Positions 9,313 through 19,853 of a DNA stretch of 64,000 nt are shown piece after piece; position 1 is the stretch's first letter, and every line of letters begins with the position of its first letter. The notes under the pieces are model-generated. The model was given only the letters and a program-made list of their open reading frames with translations, was not told the DNA's origin and searched no databases. A program made the position numbers and the translations under genes. The DNA is from Chitinophagales bacterium (GTDB lineage: Bacteria; Bacteroidota; Bacteroidia; Chitinophagales; Chitinophagaceae): positions 1 to 64,000 of the forward strand of contig JAURJU010000077.1 in assembly GCA_030832085.1 (NCBI GenBank), in the 5' to 3' direction.

Positions 9313-10158
9313 ATGAGATACCTTTTGCTGTTGTTTTGTTTCTGTTTTTCCAGCAAGATTTTTGCCCAACAAAATCAATTGGTTAAAAAGGTTTTAAAGA
9401 CGAAAAACTTGATTGCCTTGTGGGATTTTCATGAAGCCGCTGGTAACGATCGGGTTTCATTGAAAGGAAACTTTGCACTGACAGAAATCAATGGTCAAAT
9501 TGAACGAAACAATGCAGGCCCTTTGTCTGGCTATTCCGCTCAGTTTGGACAGGGCCCTTATCTTTCCTTGTCCAATGGCAAAACAAAATCCCTGAATATT
9601 TATGGGCGAAACCAGGGAATAACAGTAGTTGCATGGGTTAATTGGACTGGAGAGCAAACGGGTTTTGTGGGAGGAATGTGGAACGAATACCAAGATGGGG
9701 GCAAAAGACAATATGGGCTATTTGTTTCCCTTCCCCATTACAATGGGAAAAACCAGGTATGCGGTCATATCTCCTTAACAGGAAAGCCTACTCCTCCATT
9801 CCCATACTCCAAAGATTATTCTGCCAGCGAGCAAGAAGTGCCTGCGAATGCATGGACCTGTATTGCCTTTAACTATGATGGGCAATTCATACGGTCTTAT
9901 GTCAATGGAAAATTCATGGCCCGGGAAAAAGAACTCATCAATAATACCAAAGGCTTCGAGGGCTACCCCAATGGACTGATTGAATCCAAAAACCCATACT
10001 ATTTCCCCAATGGAATAGGAAACAATGGTTCTGATTTTACTGTTGGTGCAGTATTGTTGAAGCGTGGAATGGGAAATTTTTTCAAAGGACAAATCGGAGG
10101 GCTGGCAGTATTCAATCGTTGCTTAACTGATAAAGAACTTGCGCGCATCGTCAAGTGA
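9313..10158 (+). CDS. Secreted LamG/concanavalin A-like domain protein
   Basis: A 281-residue protein with a signal peptide (hydrophobic Leu/Phe run, cleavage near FAQQ at about residue 19). The rest is one jelly-roll domain of the LamG type: LIALWDFHEAAGNDR opens it, GITVVAWVNWTG is the typical central strand, WTCIAFNYDGQFIRSYVNGKF is the family signature, and GQIGGLAVFNRCLTDKEL is the standard closing segment. Such domains bind carbohydrate or appear beside secreted hydrolases, but no catalytic domain is present here. It ends convergently with a GT2 gene. No partner is obvious. Confidence 0.85.
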   Translation: MRYLLLLFCFCFSSKIFAQQNQLVKKVLKTKNLIALWDFHEAAGNDRVSLKGNFALTEINGQIERNNAGPLSGYSAQFGQGPYLSLSNGKTKSLNIYGRNQGITVVAWVNWTGEQTGFVGGMWNEYQDGGKRQYGLFVSLPHYNGKNQVCGHISLTGKPTPPFPYSKDYSASEQEVPANAWTCIAFNYDGQFIRSYVNGKFMAREKELINNTKGFEGYPNGLIESKNPYYFPNGIGNNGSDFTVGAVLLKRGMGNFFKGQIGGLAVFNRCLTDKELARIVK

Positions 10159-10196
10159 TGTGCACCTATGCTTGATGAAGGTTTGCACTGCGATGA

Positions 10197-11078
10197 TTAC
10201 TGTTGCAATAGCTGTTTTATCATCAACCTTCTTGTTTTTGAAAACGGAAAACCAAGCAACAAGGTCAGCATGGTATCAACCAGTAAAGTCAATTCCATTA
10301 GACTTCTGCCAGGGCCTTTGAAATGCTTGTTGATGTACATGAATGTTGACTGGATGACGGCAGATTTTGTGATGGCCTTTGTCTGGTGATTGATGCGCGA
10401 AGAACCTCCATGCGAATGCGTGCAAACCAATTCATTGTACATCACCCGCAGCCAACCCAAGTCTGAAGCTCGTTTGCTCAGGTCCATGTCTTCACAGTAC
10501 ATCCAAAAACGTTCATCCCATCCTCCCAACGATTCAAAGTCAGTTTTTCGGATCAGCACAAAGGATCCTGAAATCCAGTCTGGATAGGCAACAGGGGCAG
10601 TACTTAAATATTGTTTGCTGGATTTCTCTCCCTTCACCAATCTTTCTAAACTTCTCATGGGCGCCCATACATTCCACCATTTTAAAAACAAGCCATGTGG
10701 ATGGGTGTCTTTCCCACGATCGTTGAGTTGACGAATACCAATCAGTTTCCATGCAGGCTCATTGGTAACCTTTGTCATCAATGGGGTCAGGGTATTGGCC
10801 TTTAAAACCGTGTCCGGATTCAGGAACAACAACCAACTTCCTTTTGCATCCCTGGCTCCCCTGTTGCATGCCTGCGCAAATCCTGCATTGGTGTCCTGCA
10901 ATATGAACCTGACCTCCGGATGCATGCTGATGAAATGATGCACCATTCCATCATCAGAGTGGTTGTCCACAACAATCACCTCGATTTCATGGATCCCCTG
11001 TAAAGCAATGCTCTTCAAACAAGCATCCAGCCTGTTCCAGGAACGATAGCTCACAATGATAATGGACAAGGAAATCAT
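10197..11078 (-). CDS. Glycosyltransferase family 2 (rhamnosyltransferase-like)
   Basis: A 293-residue GT-A fold glycosyltransferase. The N-terminus SLSIIIVSYRSWNRLDACLKS is the nucleotide-sugar strand. IEVIVVDNHSDDG contains the first Asp pair, LLFLNPDTVLK replaces the DxD by NPD as in WbbL-type rhamnosyltransferases, and WISGSFVLIRKTDFESLGGWDERFWMYCEDMDLS carries the acceptor-side ED. By family it adds a sugar in surface polysaccharide or lipopolysaccharide synthesis on the cytoplasmic side. It stands alone, not within a polysaccharide cluster. A TACCTTTG -7 box lies 20 bp upstream. Confidence 0.9.
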   Translation of the reverse strand: MISLSIIIVSYRSWNRLDACLKSIALQGIHEIEVIVVDNHSDDGMVHHFISMHPEVRFILQDTNAGFAQACNRGARDAKGSWLLFLNPDTVLKANTLTPLMTKVTNEPAWKLIGIRQLNDRGKDTHPHGLFLKWWNVWAPMRSLERLVKGEKSSKQYLSTAPVAYPDWISGSFVLIRKTDFESLGGWDERFWMYCEDMDLSKRASDLGWLRVMYNELVCTHSHGGSSRINHQTKAITKSAVIQSTFMYINKHFKGPGRSLMELTLLVDTMLTLLLGFPFSKTRRLMIKQLLQQ

Positions 11079-11098
11079 CTGTTCAGTTCAATTTAATG

Positions 11099-11106
11099 CA
11101 AAGGTA
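11099..11106 (-). promoter_or_regulatory. -7 box for GT2 gene
   Basis: The minus strand reads TACCTTTG, a perfect TANNTTTG match, 20 bp before the GT2 ATG. No good TTTG is seen at the usual -33 distance. Confidence 0.4.
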
Positions 11107-11271
11107 TCAGAAAATGAGGCAACCTTCATCGGAATAGGGATTTTGCATACTTTAGTTACGATCAAAGTATGGTTGATGATTTTAACATAAAGCTGCTGAT
11201 GCTGGAAGGGGTTAGAAAGTATATGTAGCCGTTGGTCATAGGCAATTGGAATTCATAGGGTACAAAGTGTT

Positions 11272-11279
11272 TACCTTTG
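11272..11279 (+). promoter_or_regulatory. -7 box for nucleoside hydrolase-like operon
   Basis: The site reads TACCTTTG on the plus strand, 24 bp before the chosen ATG at 11304, with a TTG 23 bp upstream of it as a possible -33 element. The placement argues that the start is 11304 rather than the TTG at 11277, which lies inside the box. Confidence 0.5.
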
Positions 11280-11303
11280 CTGGGATTTAGATTTCACTTG
11301 AAC

Positions 11304-12329
11304 ATGATCACAAAAAGATTCACTTTTCTTGTTGTTTTTTTGATAACTGTTGTTGCAGGAATATGCCAAGATGTTTCTGAAAAGATATCATTTACAAAAA
11401 GAATGCGGGTCATTATAGACAATGATTTTAGCGGTGATCCGGACGGCTTGTTTCAATTGACGCATTTGTTGCTCTCGCCTTCTGTAGAAACCAGAGCAAT
11501 TATTGGTTCCCACATAGGAATAAAAGACTTTATCGACCCGTCGGATAGGCAAGCAGATAATGCAGCGAAGAAAGCAAAGGAAGTTTTAAAGCTGATGAAT
11601 GTAGAAAACAGTATTCCTGTTTTGACGGGTTCCAATCTGGCCATGCAAAACGACTCTACTCCGGTTAGAAGTGATGCTGTCGATTTTATCATAAAAGAAG
11701 CGTTGCGCAATGACACTAAACTTCCCCTTTACATCCTTTGCGGTGGAGGACTTACAGAAGTTGCATCAGCCTTGCTTACCAATCCAATGATTGCAGGAAA
11801 ATTCACATTGATCTGGATTGGTGGGCCTGAATATCCAACAATAGCATACCCTCCACCAAAGGCTTCAAAAGTCGAATATAACCTGAACATTGATATTCAT
11901 GCTGCCTGGGTAGTTTTCAATCAATCGGCAGTTGAGTTTTGGCAAGTACCAAGAGATGCTTACCGACAAGCAATTGTGCCTTATTCACAAATACTCTTGA
12001 AGGTAAAACCCAAAGGCCAAATCGGACAATTTCTATTTCAAGAACTGATCCAATTGATGAATAAACTACACCGCGTTGGAGAAACCTATATCTTGGGTGA
12101 TAACCCGTTGGTTTTACTGACGGCCCTACAAACATATTTTGAACCAGATCCGGCATCAAGCAGTTACCAAAAGTTAAAAGCACCGAGAATAAACAGCAAT
12201 GGCCAATATGAAGACCATCCAAATGGACGCACCATAAGGGTATATACCAAATTAGATGTGCCTTTGATGTTTAATGATTTTTTCATGAAACTGGATTTAC
12301 ATCATCAATTGAACAATATAAAAAAATGA
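11304..12329 (+). CDS. Secreted nucleoside hydrolase-like protein
   Basis: A 341-residue protein with a signal peptide (MITKRFTFLVVFLITVVAG, cleavage near ICQD). The mature N-terminus MRVIIDNDFSGDPDGLFQL matches the inosine/uridine-preferring nucleoside hydrolase calcium site, with D-N-D-F-S-G-D-P-D standing for the usual D-x-D-x-x-x-D-D. The later segments ILCGGGLTEVASALL, WIGGPEYP and YNLNIDIHAAWVVF also fit. The final Asp ligand region (LGDNPLVLL) is recognisable. It would cleave the N-glycosidic bond of nucleosides or related ribosides outside the cytoplasm. It overlaps the SDR gene by 4 bp, so the two are translated together. Confidence 0.85.
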   Translation: MITKRFTFLVVFLITVVAGICQDVSEKISFTKRMRVIIDNDFSGDPDGLFQLTHLLLSPSVETRAIIGSHIGIKDFIDPSDRQADNAAKKAKEVLKLMNVENSIPVLTGSNLAMQNDSTPVRSDAVDFIIKEALRNDTKLPLYILCGGGLTEVASALLTNPMIAGKFTLIWIGGPEYPTIAYPPPKASKVEYNLNIDIHAAWVVFNQSAVEFWQVPRDAYRQAIVPYSQILLKVKPKGQIGQFLFQELIQLMNKLHRVGETYILGDNPLVLLTALQTYFEPDPASSSYQKLKAPRINSNGQYEDHPNGRTIRVYTKLDVPLMFNDFFMKLDLHHQLNNIKK

Positions 12330-13102
12330 CAACAGCATTAATAACAGGAGCGTCAAACGGAATAGGTCTTGAATTGGCTAAAATTCACGCATCAAAAGGT
12401 GGAAATTTGGTTTTGGTTGCAAGAAACAAATCCAAATTAGACGAACTTAAAAATGAGCTGGAAGAACAATTCAATATTTCTGTTTACACGATTGGCAAAG
12501 ACCTTTCGGAACTCAATTCAGCTCAAGAGGTATATAACGAAACTAAGAAGCAAAACATCCAGGTTGACTATTTAATCAATAATGCAGGTTTTGGTGGCTT
12601 TGGAATGTTGGATGAAACTGAATGGAACAAAGAACTGCAAATGATCAATTTGAACATTACCACTTTGACATTATTTACAAAACTTTATGTTCAAGACATG
12701 GTTAAGCGAAGAAGTGGCAAGATCATGAATGTAGCGTCTACGGCAGCTTTCCAACCTGGGCCAACAATGGCGGTGTATTGTGCAACAAAATCCTATGTAT
12801 TAAGTTTTACTGAGGCCCTGAGCAATGAAGTGAGTGATAAAGGAATAACGATAACTGCTCTTTGTCCTGGTGCTACTGAGACTGGATTCCAGGCTGCAGG
12901 AGGCCTGGATGAAAGTGAACTTTTCAAGGGTAAAAAACTACCAAGAGCCAAAGACGTTGCCGAATATGGTTACCGTGCAATGATGAATGGAAGAACTGTT
13001 GCCATACATGGGTTTATGAATTATATATTGTCTAGTTCTGTCAGTTTTATGCCTAGAAATTTGGTCGTAAAAGTTGCACGAAAAATGTTAGACAAAAAAT
13101 AA
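12326..13102 (+). CDS. Short-chain dehydrogenase/reductase (SDR)
   Basis: A 258-residue classical SDR. The Rossmann motif is TGASNGIGLELA (TGxxxGIG), followed by the NNAG motif in YLINNAGFGGFG. The catalytic tetrad is Ser in NVASTAAF and Tyr/Lys in YCATKSYVLSF, then CPGATETGF. The Arg/Lys pattern after the second strand (VARNKSKLDEL) suggests NADP(H) preference. The substrate is not predictable. It overlaps the nucleoside hydrolase-like gene by ATGA and is followed 11 bp later by a VOC gene. Codon use is more A+T rich than in the neighbouring chromosomal genes. Confidence 0.93.
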   Translation: MTTALITGASNGIGLELAKIHASKGGNLVLVARNKSKLDELKNELEEQFNISVYTIGKDLSELNSAQEVYNETKKQNIQVDYLINNAGFGGFGMLDETEWNKELQMINLNITTLTLFTKLYVQDMVKRRSGKIMNVASTAAFQPGPTMAVYCATKSYVLSFTEALSNEVSDKGITITALCPGATETGFQAAGGLDESELFKGKKLPRAKDVAEYGYRAMMNGRTVAIHGFMNYILSSSVSFMPRNLVVKVARKMLDKK

Positions 13103-13113
13103 CTTTAAAAACT

Positions 13114-13536
13114 ATGACACATAAAATTTACCCATGCTTATGGTTTGACGGAAACGCCAAAGAAGCAGCTGATCATTACTGTTCTGTTTTTAAAGATTCA
13201 AGAATAGTTTCTGAAAATCCTATTACCGTGGTTTTTGAACTCAATGGAACAAAAATCATGGCACTCAATGGTGGGCCACATTTCAAATTTACGCCTGCCA
13301 ACTCCTATGTGATCACTTGTGATACACAAGAAGAAATTGACCACTATTGGGAAAAGCTTGGCGATGGTGGAAAGTATCGTCAGTGTGGTTGGCTTGACGA
13401 TAAATTTGGTGTGTCTTGGCAAATTGTGCCTGCAATTTTAGGAGAACTGATGAACGATCCCCAAAAATCTCAAAAAGTAATGGAAGCATTCATGCAGATG
13501 ACCAAGTTTGAGATTCAAAAACTAATCAACGCTTAA
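13114..13536 (+). CDS. VOC/PhnB-like protein (glyoxalase superfamily) 1
   Basis: A 140-residue single-domain protein of the PhnB / 3-demethylubiquinone-methyltransferase-like branch of the vicinal oxygen chelate fold. It opens IYPCLWFDGNAKEAADHYCSVF, the standard first strand and helix. The closing half has FGVSWQIVPAILGELM and PQKSQKVMEAFMQMTKFEI, which is diagnostic for this branch. Metal-dependent activity is not certain for these proteins and many have no known substrate. It lies between the SDR and a second VOC gene in an apparent four-gene operon. Confidence 0.88.
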   Translation: MTHKIYPCLWFDGNAKEAADHYCSVFKDSRIVSENPITVVFELNGTKIMALNGGPHFKFTPANSYVITCDTQEEIDHYWEKLGDGGKYRQCGWLDDKFGVSWQIVPAILGELMNDPQKSQKVMEAFMQMTKFEIQKLINA

Positions 13537-13545
13537 AAATCAATC

Positions 13546-13977
13546 ATGGCAAGTATCAATCCTCATATCAATTTCAACGGCAATGCGGAAGAGGCATTTC
13601 AGTTTTACCAATCAGTATTTGGCGGAGTGTTCTCTACAATCATTCGCTTCAAAGATTTGGCAAGTGCAGACTTTCCGGTCTCTGAACATGAAGAGAATAA
13701 AATCATGCACATTGCTTTGCCAATCGGTAAGAGTATCTTAATGGGCAATGATGTACCTGAAATTCTTGGCAGAACCAACGAAGATGAGAACAGAAGCAAA
13801 ATTGTCATTGCTGCAGAAACCAAAGAAGAAGCCGACAAATTATTCATTGGACTTTCAGTTGGTGGACAAATTGAAATGCCCATCATGGACAGTCCTTGGG
13901 GCACATATTTCGGCATGTTCAGAGACAAATACGGAATTGAATGGATGGTGGAATTTAATCCAAATCAAATTGGTTAA
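13546..13977 (+). CDS. VOC/PhnB-like protein (glyoxalase superfamily) 2
   Basis: A 143-residue VOC protein opening INPHINFNGNAEEAFQFYQSVFGG, typical of PhnB-like proteins. ILMGNDVPE and the C-terminal MDSPWGTYFGMFRDKYGIEWMVEF complete the two beta-alpha-beta-beta-beta modules. It lies 9 bp after the first VOC gene and is a diverged relative, not a recent duplicate. It is last in the operon. Substrate unknown. Confidence 0.88.
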   Translation: MASINPHINFNGNAEEAFQFYQSVFGGVFSTIIRFKDLASADFPVSEHEENKIMHIALPIGKSILMGNDVPEILGRTNEDENRSKIVIAAETKEEADKLFIGLSVGGQIEMPIMDSPWGTYFGMFRDKYGIEWMVEFNPNQIG

Positions 13978-14034
13978 TCAAGTATATCAAAATTTAATGA
14001 TGACACTTAAAAACACATTGATTTTATAGGAAAC

Positions 14035-14115
14035 ATGTGGTGGGGAGCAGGAAATGGACTCTTTCGGTTTGATGGGAGAAGATTCTACCAAGTGAAACAG
14101 AATGGGCCTTGGTAA
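14035..14115 (+). pseudogene. Remnant of a two-component-regulator propeller gene
   Basis: A 26-codon open frame whose translation begins MWWGAGNGLFRFDGRRFYQV. This matches the Reg_prop pattern (W-G-x-x-x-G-L-x-x-F-D-G) found at the C-terminal end of secreted beta-propeller proteins in Bacteroidota. The frame is closed on both sides and no propeller gene is nearby, so it looks like the tail end of a deleted gene. The rest of the 13978-14187 spacer shows no other coding signal. Confidence 0.55.
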
Positions 14116-14187
14116 TGCATTTCCATTATGACATTCCAGAAGGTTGAAAGAAAATCAAGCGGAGAAAGATGAACGAGGCATAAACAT

Positions 14188-16221
14188 CTAAACCGGCTCC
14201 ACCCAGGCACCACTGTCTTTCAGCAATTGGATCAGCTCGTCTACAGCCACTTCGCTGTCAACATTTTTCTTGACGATTTCCTTGCTGCGATAAAGCGTTA
14301 TTTTACCAGGACCACTTCCCACGTAACCGAAATCGGCATCCGCCATTTCTCCGGGACCGTTAACAATGCATCCCATGATGGCAATTTTCACACCCTTGAG
14401 GTGATTGGTCACTGAACGAATCTTTGCAGTCGTTTCCTGCAGATCAAAAAGTGTTCTGCCGCAGCTTGGGCAACTGATGTATTCTGTTTTGGAAATGCGC
14501 GTTCGTGTAGCTTGCAAAATACTGAAAGCGGTATTGTTGCTGAACTGGTAAATGTCCTTGACAGGAAGATAGGTGCGGCCCTTTGCTTTTGTGTTATCCA
14601 TGATGGCCTTCCCATTGAAACCCAGTGAAATTCCGTCTCCCATGCCATCGAGCAACAGTGCGCCTGTTTCAGTGGCAAAATGAATGAGGTGCTCATCGGG
14701 GGTATGCATGCCACTATCCGTGACCAGCACCACAGGATTTTTGATGCCAAGCATGGCCAACTCGACAAACATGCGGCGCACACTTTGCATGGCATTGCGG
14801 TTCTTGCTGCTCAAACAAAATACAACCGTTTGATTTTTTGCAGCAGCTTGTATCATCTCAAGCTGTCTTTGCAAAACATGAGAGGCTTCTTCTCCTGTGA
14901 CGATTTCACCAGAAGCTGCGGCAGGATAACAATCCACCATCACAAAATTGATGCGTGTGCTTTTTGAACCCGCAGCAATAAAATCAGCAAGTTCAAAAAT
15001 CGGGAACTGTGATTCTCTTGATGCATCCCAAATAGAAGCATTCACAATATTCTTCAAGGTTCCGGGCAGTGGAAATGAAATGGGCGTAGAAGCGGTATAG
15101 ATATAATCGGCAGCGGCATCGCCTATGCTCCACTTGTCTGTGGGCTCATCGTAGGTGTAACCAATGCTTTGCAGTTGCTCTGGGTTGAAGATGCCTGCGC
15201 TGCTCATGTCTGCAACCACCACAGGGACCTGCTTTGCGCCGATGTTTTCAACCGCAATGCTGTCGCGCCTTTTGTATTCGAATGGTGAATAAGGCAACTT
15301 GGTGATTTCCGGAAGGGTTGAAGTGGATGAAATACCATTGTAGCGCTTGACAAGATCAAGGCATACGGGAATTTCAAACTCAGGATCTTCAGTAAGTGAA
15401 ACTCTAATGGTATCCCCTATTCCATCCTCCAATAAAGTTCCAATACCAATTGCAGATTTAATTCTCCCATCTTCACCATCACCCGCTTCTGTTACACCAA
15501 GGTGGAGAGGATAACAAATGCCAAACTCATTGGTCATGGTTTGAACCAACAGTCGATAGGCCTGGACCATCACCTGTGGATTGCTCGACTTCATGCTGAG
15601 CACAATGTTGTGGTAAGATTCACCTCTTGCGATGCGCAGAAACTCCATGGCACTTTCCACCATGCCGATGGCACTGTCGCCATAACGGCTCATGATCCTG
15701 TCGCTCAATGAACCATGGTTTGTGCCGATGCGCATGGCAGTTCCATATTCCTTGCAAATTTTAACAAGTGGTGTGAACCTTTCGCGAATGCGATCGATTT
15801 CCTCCTGATAATTAGCGTCCGTATACTCAATGAATTCAAACTTTTTCCTGTCGGCATAATTACCTGGATTCACTCTTACCTTTTCAATGATGCGTGCAGC
15901 AATCTCGGCTGCATTGGGCGTGAAATGAATATCCGCAACAAGTGGTGTTTGGTAGCCACGCTTGCGCAATTCTTTTTTGATTTCAAGAAGATTGTTTGCC
16001 TCGTTTTTTGAAGGTGCAGTAATTCTCACCATTTCTGCGCCTGCTTCAATGCAACGGATAGACTGTTCAACAGTTGCAAGTGTATCCATGGTATCTGTGG
16101 TGGTCATGGTCTGGACCCTGATGGGGTGGCCATTGCCCAACAACAAATCTCCGATCTTGACTTCTGCCGTTTGCAACCGCTTGTACGATACGAGGCCTGA
16201 AAATGAATTATGTTCTTGCAT
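14188..16221 (-). CDS. ispG: 4-hydroxy-3-methylbut-2-enyl-diphosphate synthase, long type
   Basis: IspG/GcpE of the MEP isoprenoid pathway, which reductively converts MEcPP to HMBPP with a [4Fe-4S] cluster. At about 677 residues it is the three-domain form with a central insertion, as in plants and Bacteroidota, not the 370-residue E. coli form. The N-terminal TIM barrel has GNGHPIRVQTMTTTDT, VRITAPSKNEANN and RVNPGNYAD. The C-terminal cluster domain has CPSCGRTLFD and GCIVNGPGEM, giving three Cys and one Glu ligand. The start is taken as the ATG at 16221 (MQEHNSFSG); the upstream TTG at 16230 adds only three residues. Confidence 0.96.
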   Translation of the reverse strand: MQEHNSFSGLVSYKRLQTAEVKIGDLLLGNGHPIRVQTMTTTDTMDTLATVEQSIRCIEAGAEMVRITAPSKNEANNLLEIKKELRKRGYQTPLVADIHFTPNAAEIAARIIEKVRVNPGNYADRKKFEFIEYTDANYQEEIDRIRERFTPLVKICKEYGTAMRIGTNHGSLSDRIMSRYGDSAIGMVESAMEFLRIARGESYHNIVLSMKSSNPQVMVQAYRLLVQTMTNEFGICYPLHLGVTEAGDGEDGRIKSAIGIGTLLEDGIGDTIRVSLTEDPEFEIPVCLDLVKRYNGISSTSTLPEITKLPYSPFEYKRRDSIAVENIGAKQVPVVVADMSSAGIFNPEQLQSIGYTYDEPTDKWSIGDAAADYIYTASTPISFPLPGTLKNIVNASIWDASRESQFPIFELADFIAAGSKSTRINFVMVDCYPAAASGEIVTGEEASHVLQRQLEMIQAAAKNQTVVFCLSSKNRNAMQSVRRMFVELAMLGIKNPVVLVTDSGMHTPDEHLIHFATETGALLLDGMGDGISLGFNGKAIMDNTKAKGRTYLPVKDIYQFSNNTAFSILQATRTRISKTEYISCPSCGRTLFDLQETTAKIRSVTNHLKGVKIAIMGCIVNGPGEMADADFGYVGSGPGKITLYRSKEIVKKNVDSEVAVDELIQLLKDSGAWVEPV

Positions 16222-16310
16222 CAATTGCAATTTACACTATTGTACGATAGAATCTTTTACGGCAGGACGCCTGGTTGCATTTCTCTTTTAACCATTCTCT
16301 GATTGGAACA

Positions 16311-17102
16311 CTACATGATGCCCTTGAAAAAACCGATGTGCGCGAGGATATCATCCATGAGTTGCTTGCCAATGGCGTTGGTATCTGCTTCGGCACCTGC
16401 ATCAAAGTTGATGACAAATGGATAGACATGCCTGTTTTCCTCAACCCATCCAACAACCCAACCCAGCTGCCTGCCCTTGAGGCGCACCGAACCCAACTGA
16501 TAAGCCGTTTGAAACTGTGCATTGTTCTCTACAATCAGCATTTTTTTAAGGCTTTCCTGCACACTGGCCCTGATGGGATGCTGCTTGAAATACAAGCGCT
16601 TGATCAATCCAAGCTGTTCATCCGCAGAGATTTGCAGGCTATCGTTCATCCAAAAATGCTGAAGATCGTTTCCGATTTTCCTGTTGCCGTATTTGAGGCT
16701 GTCCACCCAAAACTTCATGGTGTCTTTGCCAATCAGCGAAGCCACCGTTTCAAAATGTGGTGTTGAGTTGGCGCGGAATGCAGTATAAATATTGAGGCTT
16801 GATCCTGATGAATCATTTGCCTTGACCATTGAACTGTCGTCCGTGAGTTTTCCGGTGTGCAACGCCACCATTGTACTTACAATATTGAAAGTCTGTCCCG
16901 GCGCATAATTCTGCTTGAACCGATCCAAATCGTATACCGTAAATGTTCCCCTGCTGTTGTCAAACATGCCGAAAGTGCCCTTGACATTGTGTTTTTCAAG
17001 GATACCACCAATTTCATCATCAATGGTAACATTGTTGACGGTACATGCATTGAAGGCAAATACAGAAAGGAGAATGACAAAAAGCGACAGGATCCTTTTC
17101 AT
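16311..17102 (-). CDS. Class D beta-lactamase-like lipoprotein, catalytic residues lost
   Basis: A 263-residue protein with a lipobox (FNAC, Cys20). The fold is that of OXA-type serine beta-lactamases and penicillin sensors: YAPGQTFNIVSTMVALHTG aligns with the active-site helix, Y138-G139-N140 is the retained YGN motif, and QLGWVVGWVE (211-221 region) is the typical strand before the C-terminal helix. The catalytic STFK is replaced by QTFN (residues 70-73), so both nucleophile and carboxylated Lys are gone, and KTG reads QLG near 202-204. It should not hydrolyse beta-lactams and probably cannot be acylated. It may act as a structural or binding lipoprotein in the periplasm. The start is the ATG at 17102. 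Confidence 0.82.
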   Translation of the reverse strand: MKRILSLFVILLSVFAFNACTVNNVTIDDEIGGILEKHNVKGTFGMFDNSRGTFTVYDLDRFKQNYAPGQTFNIVSTMVALHTGKLTDDSSMVKANDSSGSSLNIYTAFRANSTPHFETVASLIGKDTMKFWVDSLKYGNRKIGNDLQHFWMNDSLQISADEQLGLIKRLYFKQHPIRASVQESLKKMLIVENNAQFQTAYQLGSVRLKGRQLGWVVGWVEENRHVYPFVINFDAGAEADTNAIGKQLMDDILAHIGFFKGIM

Positions 17103-17124
17103 GAAACTGGTTTGTGGGGATGAA

Positions 17125-17352
17125 TTATTCAGGCGTTTGGTTCAGTCCTCCGCCTTTCCACCACCTGAAGCCAACAAAGCCGATGATGGCCAAAGGTGCA
17201 ATCATCAGGTAGATGATCCCGCTGTTCAGGCCTTGTGCAGGCTTGTGTCCAAGTTGCTGGGCTGTTTTGGTACAGATGGAACATTGGGCACTTGCATCGT
17301 TCGCAACTGCGAAGAGCAAAAACATGCTGAATGTGATCAGGTACCTTTTCAT
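17125..17352 (-). CDS. Small secreted/membrane protein with CxxC
   Basis: A 75-residue protein. A signal peptide (MKRYLITFSMFLLFAVANDASA) is followed by QCSICTKTAQQLG, a CxxC pair right after the predicted cleavage site. A membrane helix (GIIYLMIAPLAIIGFVGF) and a short basic tail ending in LNQTPE complete it. The ATG at 17352 is used because the longer reading frame runs into typA. It sits 5 bp after typA on the same strand and 22 bp before the beta-lactamase-like gene. The CxxC could bind metal or heme or act as a thiol pair; no family is recognised. Confidence 0.72.
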   Translation of the reverse strand: MKRYLITFSMFLLFAVANDASAQCSICTKTAQQLGHKPAQGLNSGIIYLMIAPLAIIGFVGFRWWKGGGLNQTPE

Positions 17353-17357
17353 GTTGT

Positions 17358-19166
<1,809 letters not shown>

Positions 19167-19184
19167 ATTCTTGTTTAGAGGCCG

Positions 19185-19192
19185 CAAAGTTA
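19185..19192 (-). promoter_or_regulatory. -7 box for typA
   Basis: The minus strand reads TAACTTTG (perfect TANNTTTG) 19 bp before the typA ATG, a distance that leaves a short leader. Confidence 0.5.
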
Positions 19193-19221
19193 AGCCTTTT
19201 CAGGCGGGTGGGCAATTTAAA

Positions 19222-19806
19222 TTACTGTTCTGGCCTGTACAGGAACAGATGGTTTTGCCAATAGACCCTGCATTGCTCATAAATCGGTTTTTTCAGCCGA
19301 TGGTCTGGAAGGGGCATTGAGGGAGGACCGGGGAACGCCGTAATGAATACATGACCGTTATTCGTTGGCCGCAGTACCAGTGTGTATTCCCATGTCGGAG
19401 GGATTTCATCCACTTCCAGGTGCAGCAGGTCAATACCCCTGTTTCGGCGGATAAAAATGCGATTCCGGTTTTCAAGAGGAATCTCAGCAACAGGCAGAAC
19501 CGCCCTGCTCCCGATGCCATTGGGGAAATCGGCACTGTCTGCAGTTCCATGCAGCAAGAGGTTGCCATTGTCTCCCAAGATTTCCTTGTAAGGGTATTTG
19601 AAAACCTTTTCCAGCAATGAGGGGATGTCTTGCGCAAACACTGGAAAAAACCTCGATCCTGGCTCGGTCAGTTCCCTCTTGATGCCCTTTGCAGTATAGC
19701 CGGCCCTCAACAACCTTTCCTCAAGCCCATCAGCCAATCCCTCAAAATGCCTCAGCATGTGCATCTGATTGACCAGTGTATATTTGATGTTGTTTGCTTC
19801 CAACAT
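19222..19806 (-). CDS. Hypothetical protein, 194 residues
   Basis: I do not recognise this family. The ATG at 19806 gives 194 residues starting MLEANNIKYTLVNQ; a GTG at 19866 would overlap the divergent nuclease gene. There is no signal peptide or membrane helix. The N-terminal 70 residues look helical (LADGLEERLLRAGYTAKGIKREL). The C-terminal half is strand-rich (RIFIRRNRGIDLLHLEV, WEYTLVLRPTNNGHVFITAFPG) with several His and Arg that could form an active site. It is divergent from a secreted nuclease gene and separated from typA by 55 bp. Confidence 0.7.
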   Translation of the reverse strand: MLEANNIKYTLVNQMHMLRHFEGLADGLEERLLRAGYTAKGIKRELTEPGSRFFPVFAQDIPSLLEKVFKYPYKEILGDNGNLLLHGTADSADFPNGIGSRAVLPVAEIPLENRNRIFIRRNRGIDLLHLEVDEIPPTWEYTLVLRPTNNGHVFITAFPGPPSMPLPDHRLKKPIYEQCRVYWQNHLFLYRPEQ

Positions 19807-19853
19807 GGCTATCTTTATTCCCTGCAAAGGAACTCCTTTGTTGGCGCCCCACC

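Noticed and set aside
16311-17102. Functional OXA beta-lactamase
   Set aside because: The STFK and KTG motifs are lost, so resistance by hydrolysis is not expected.
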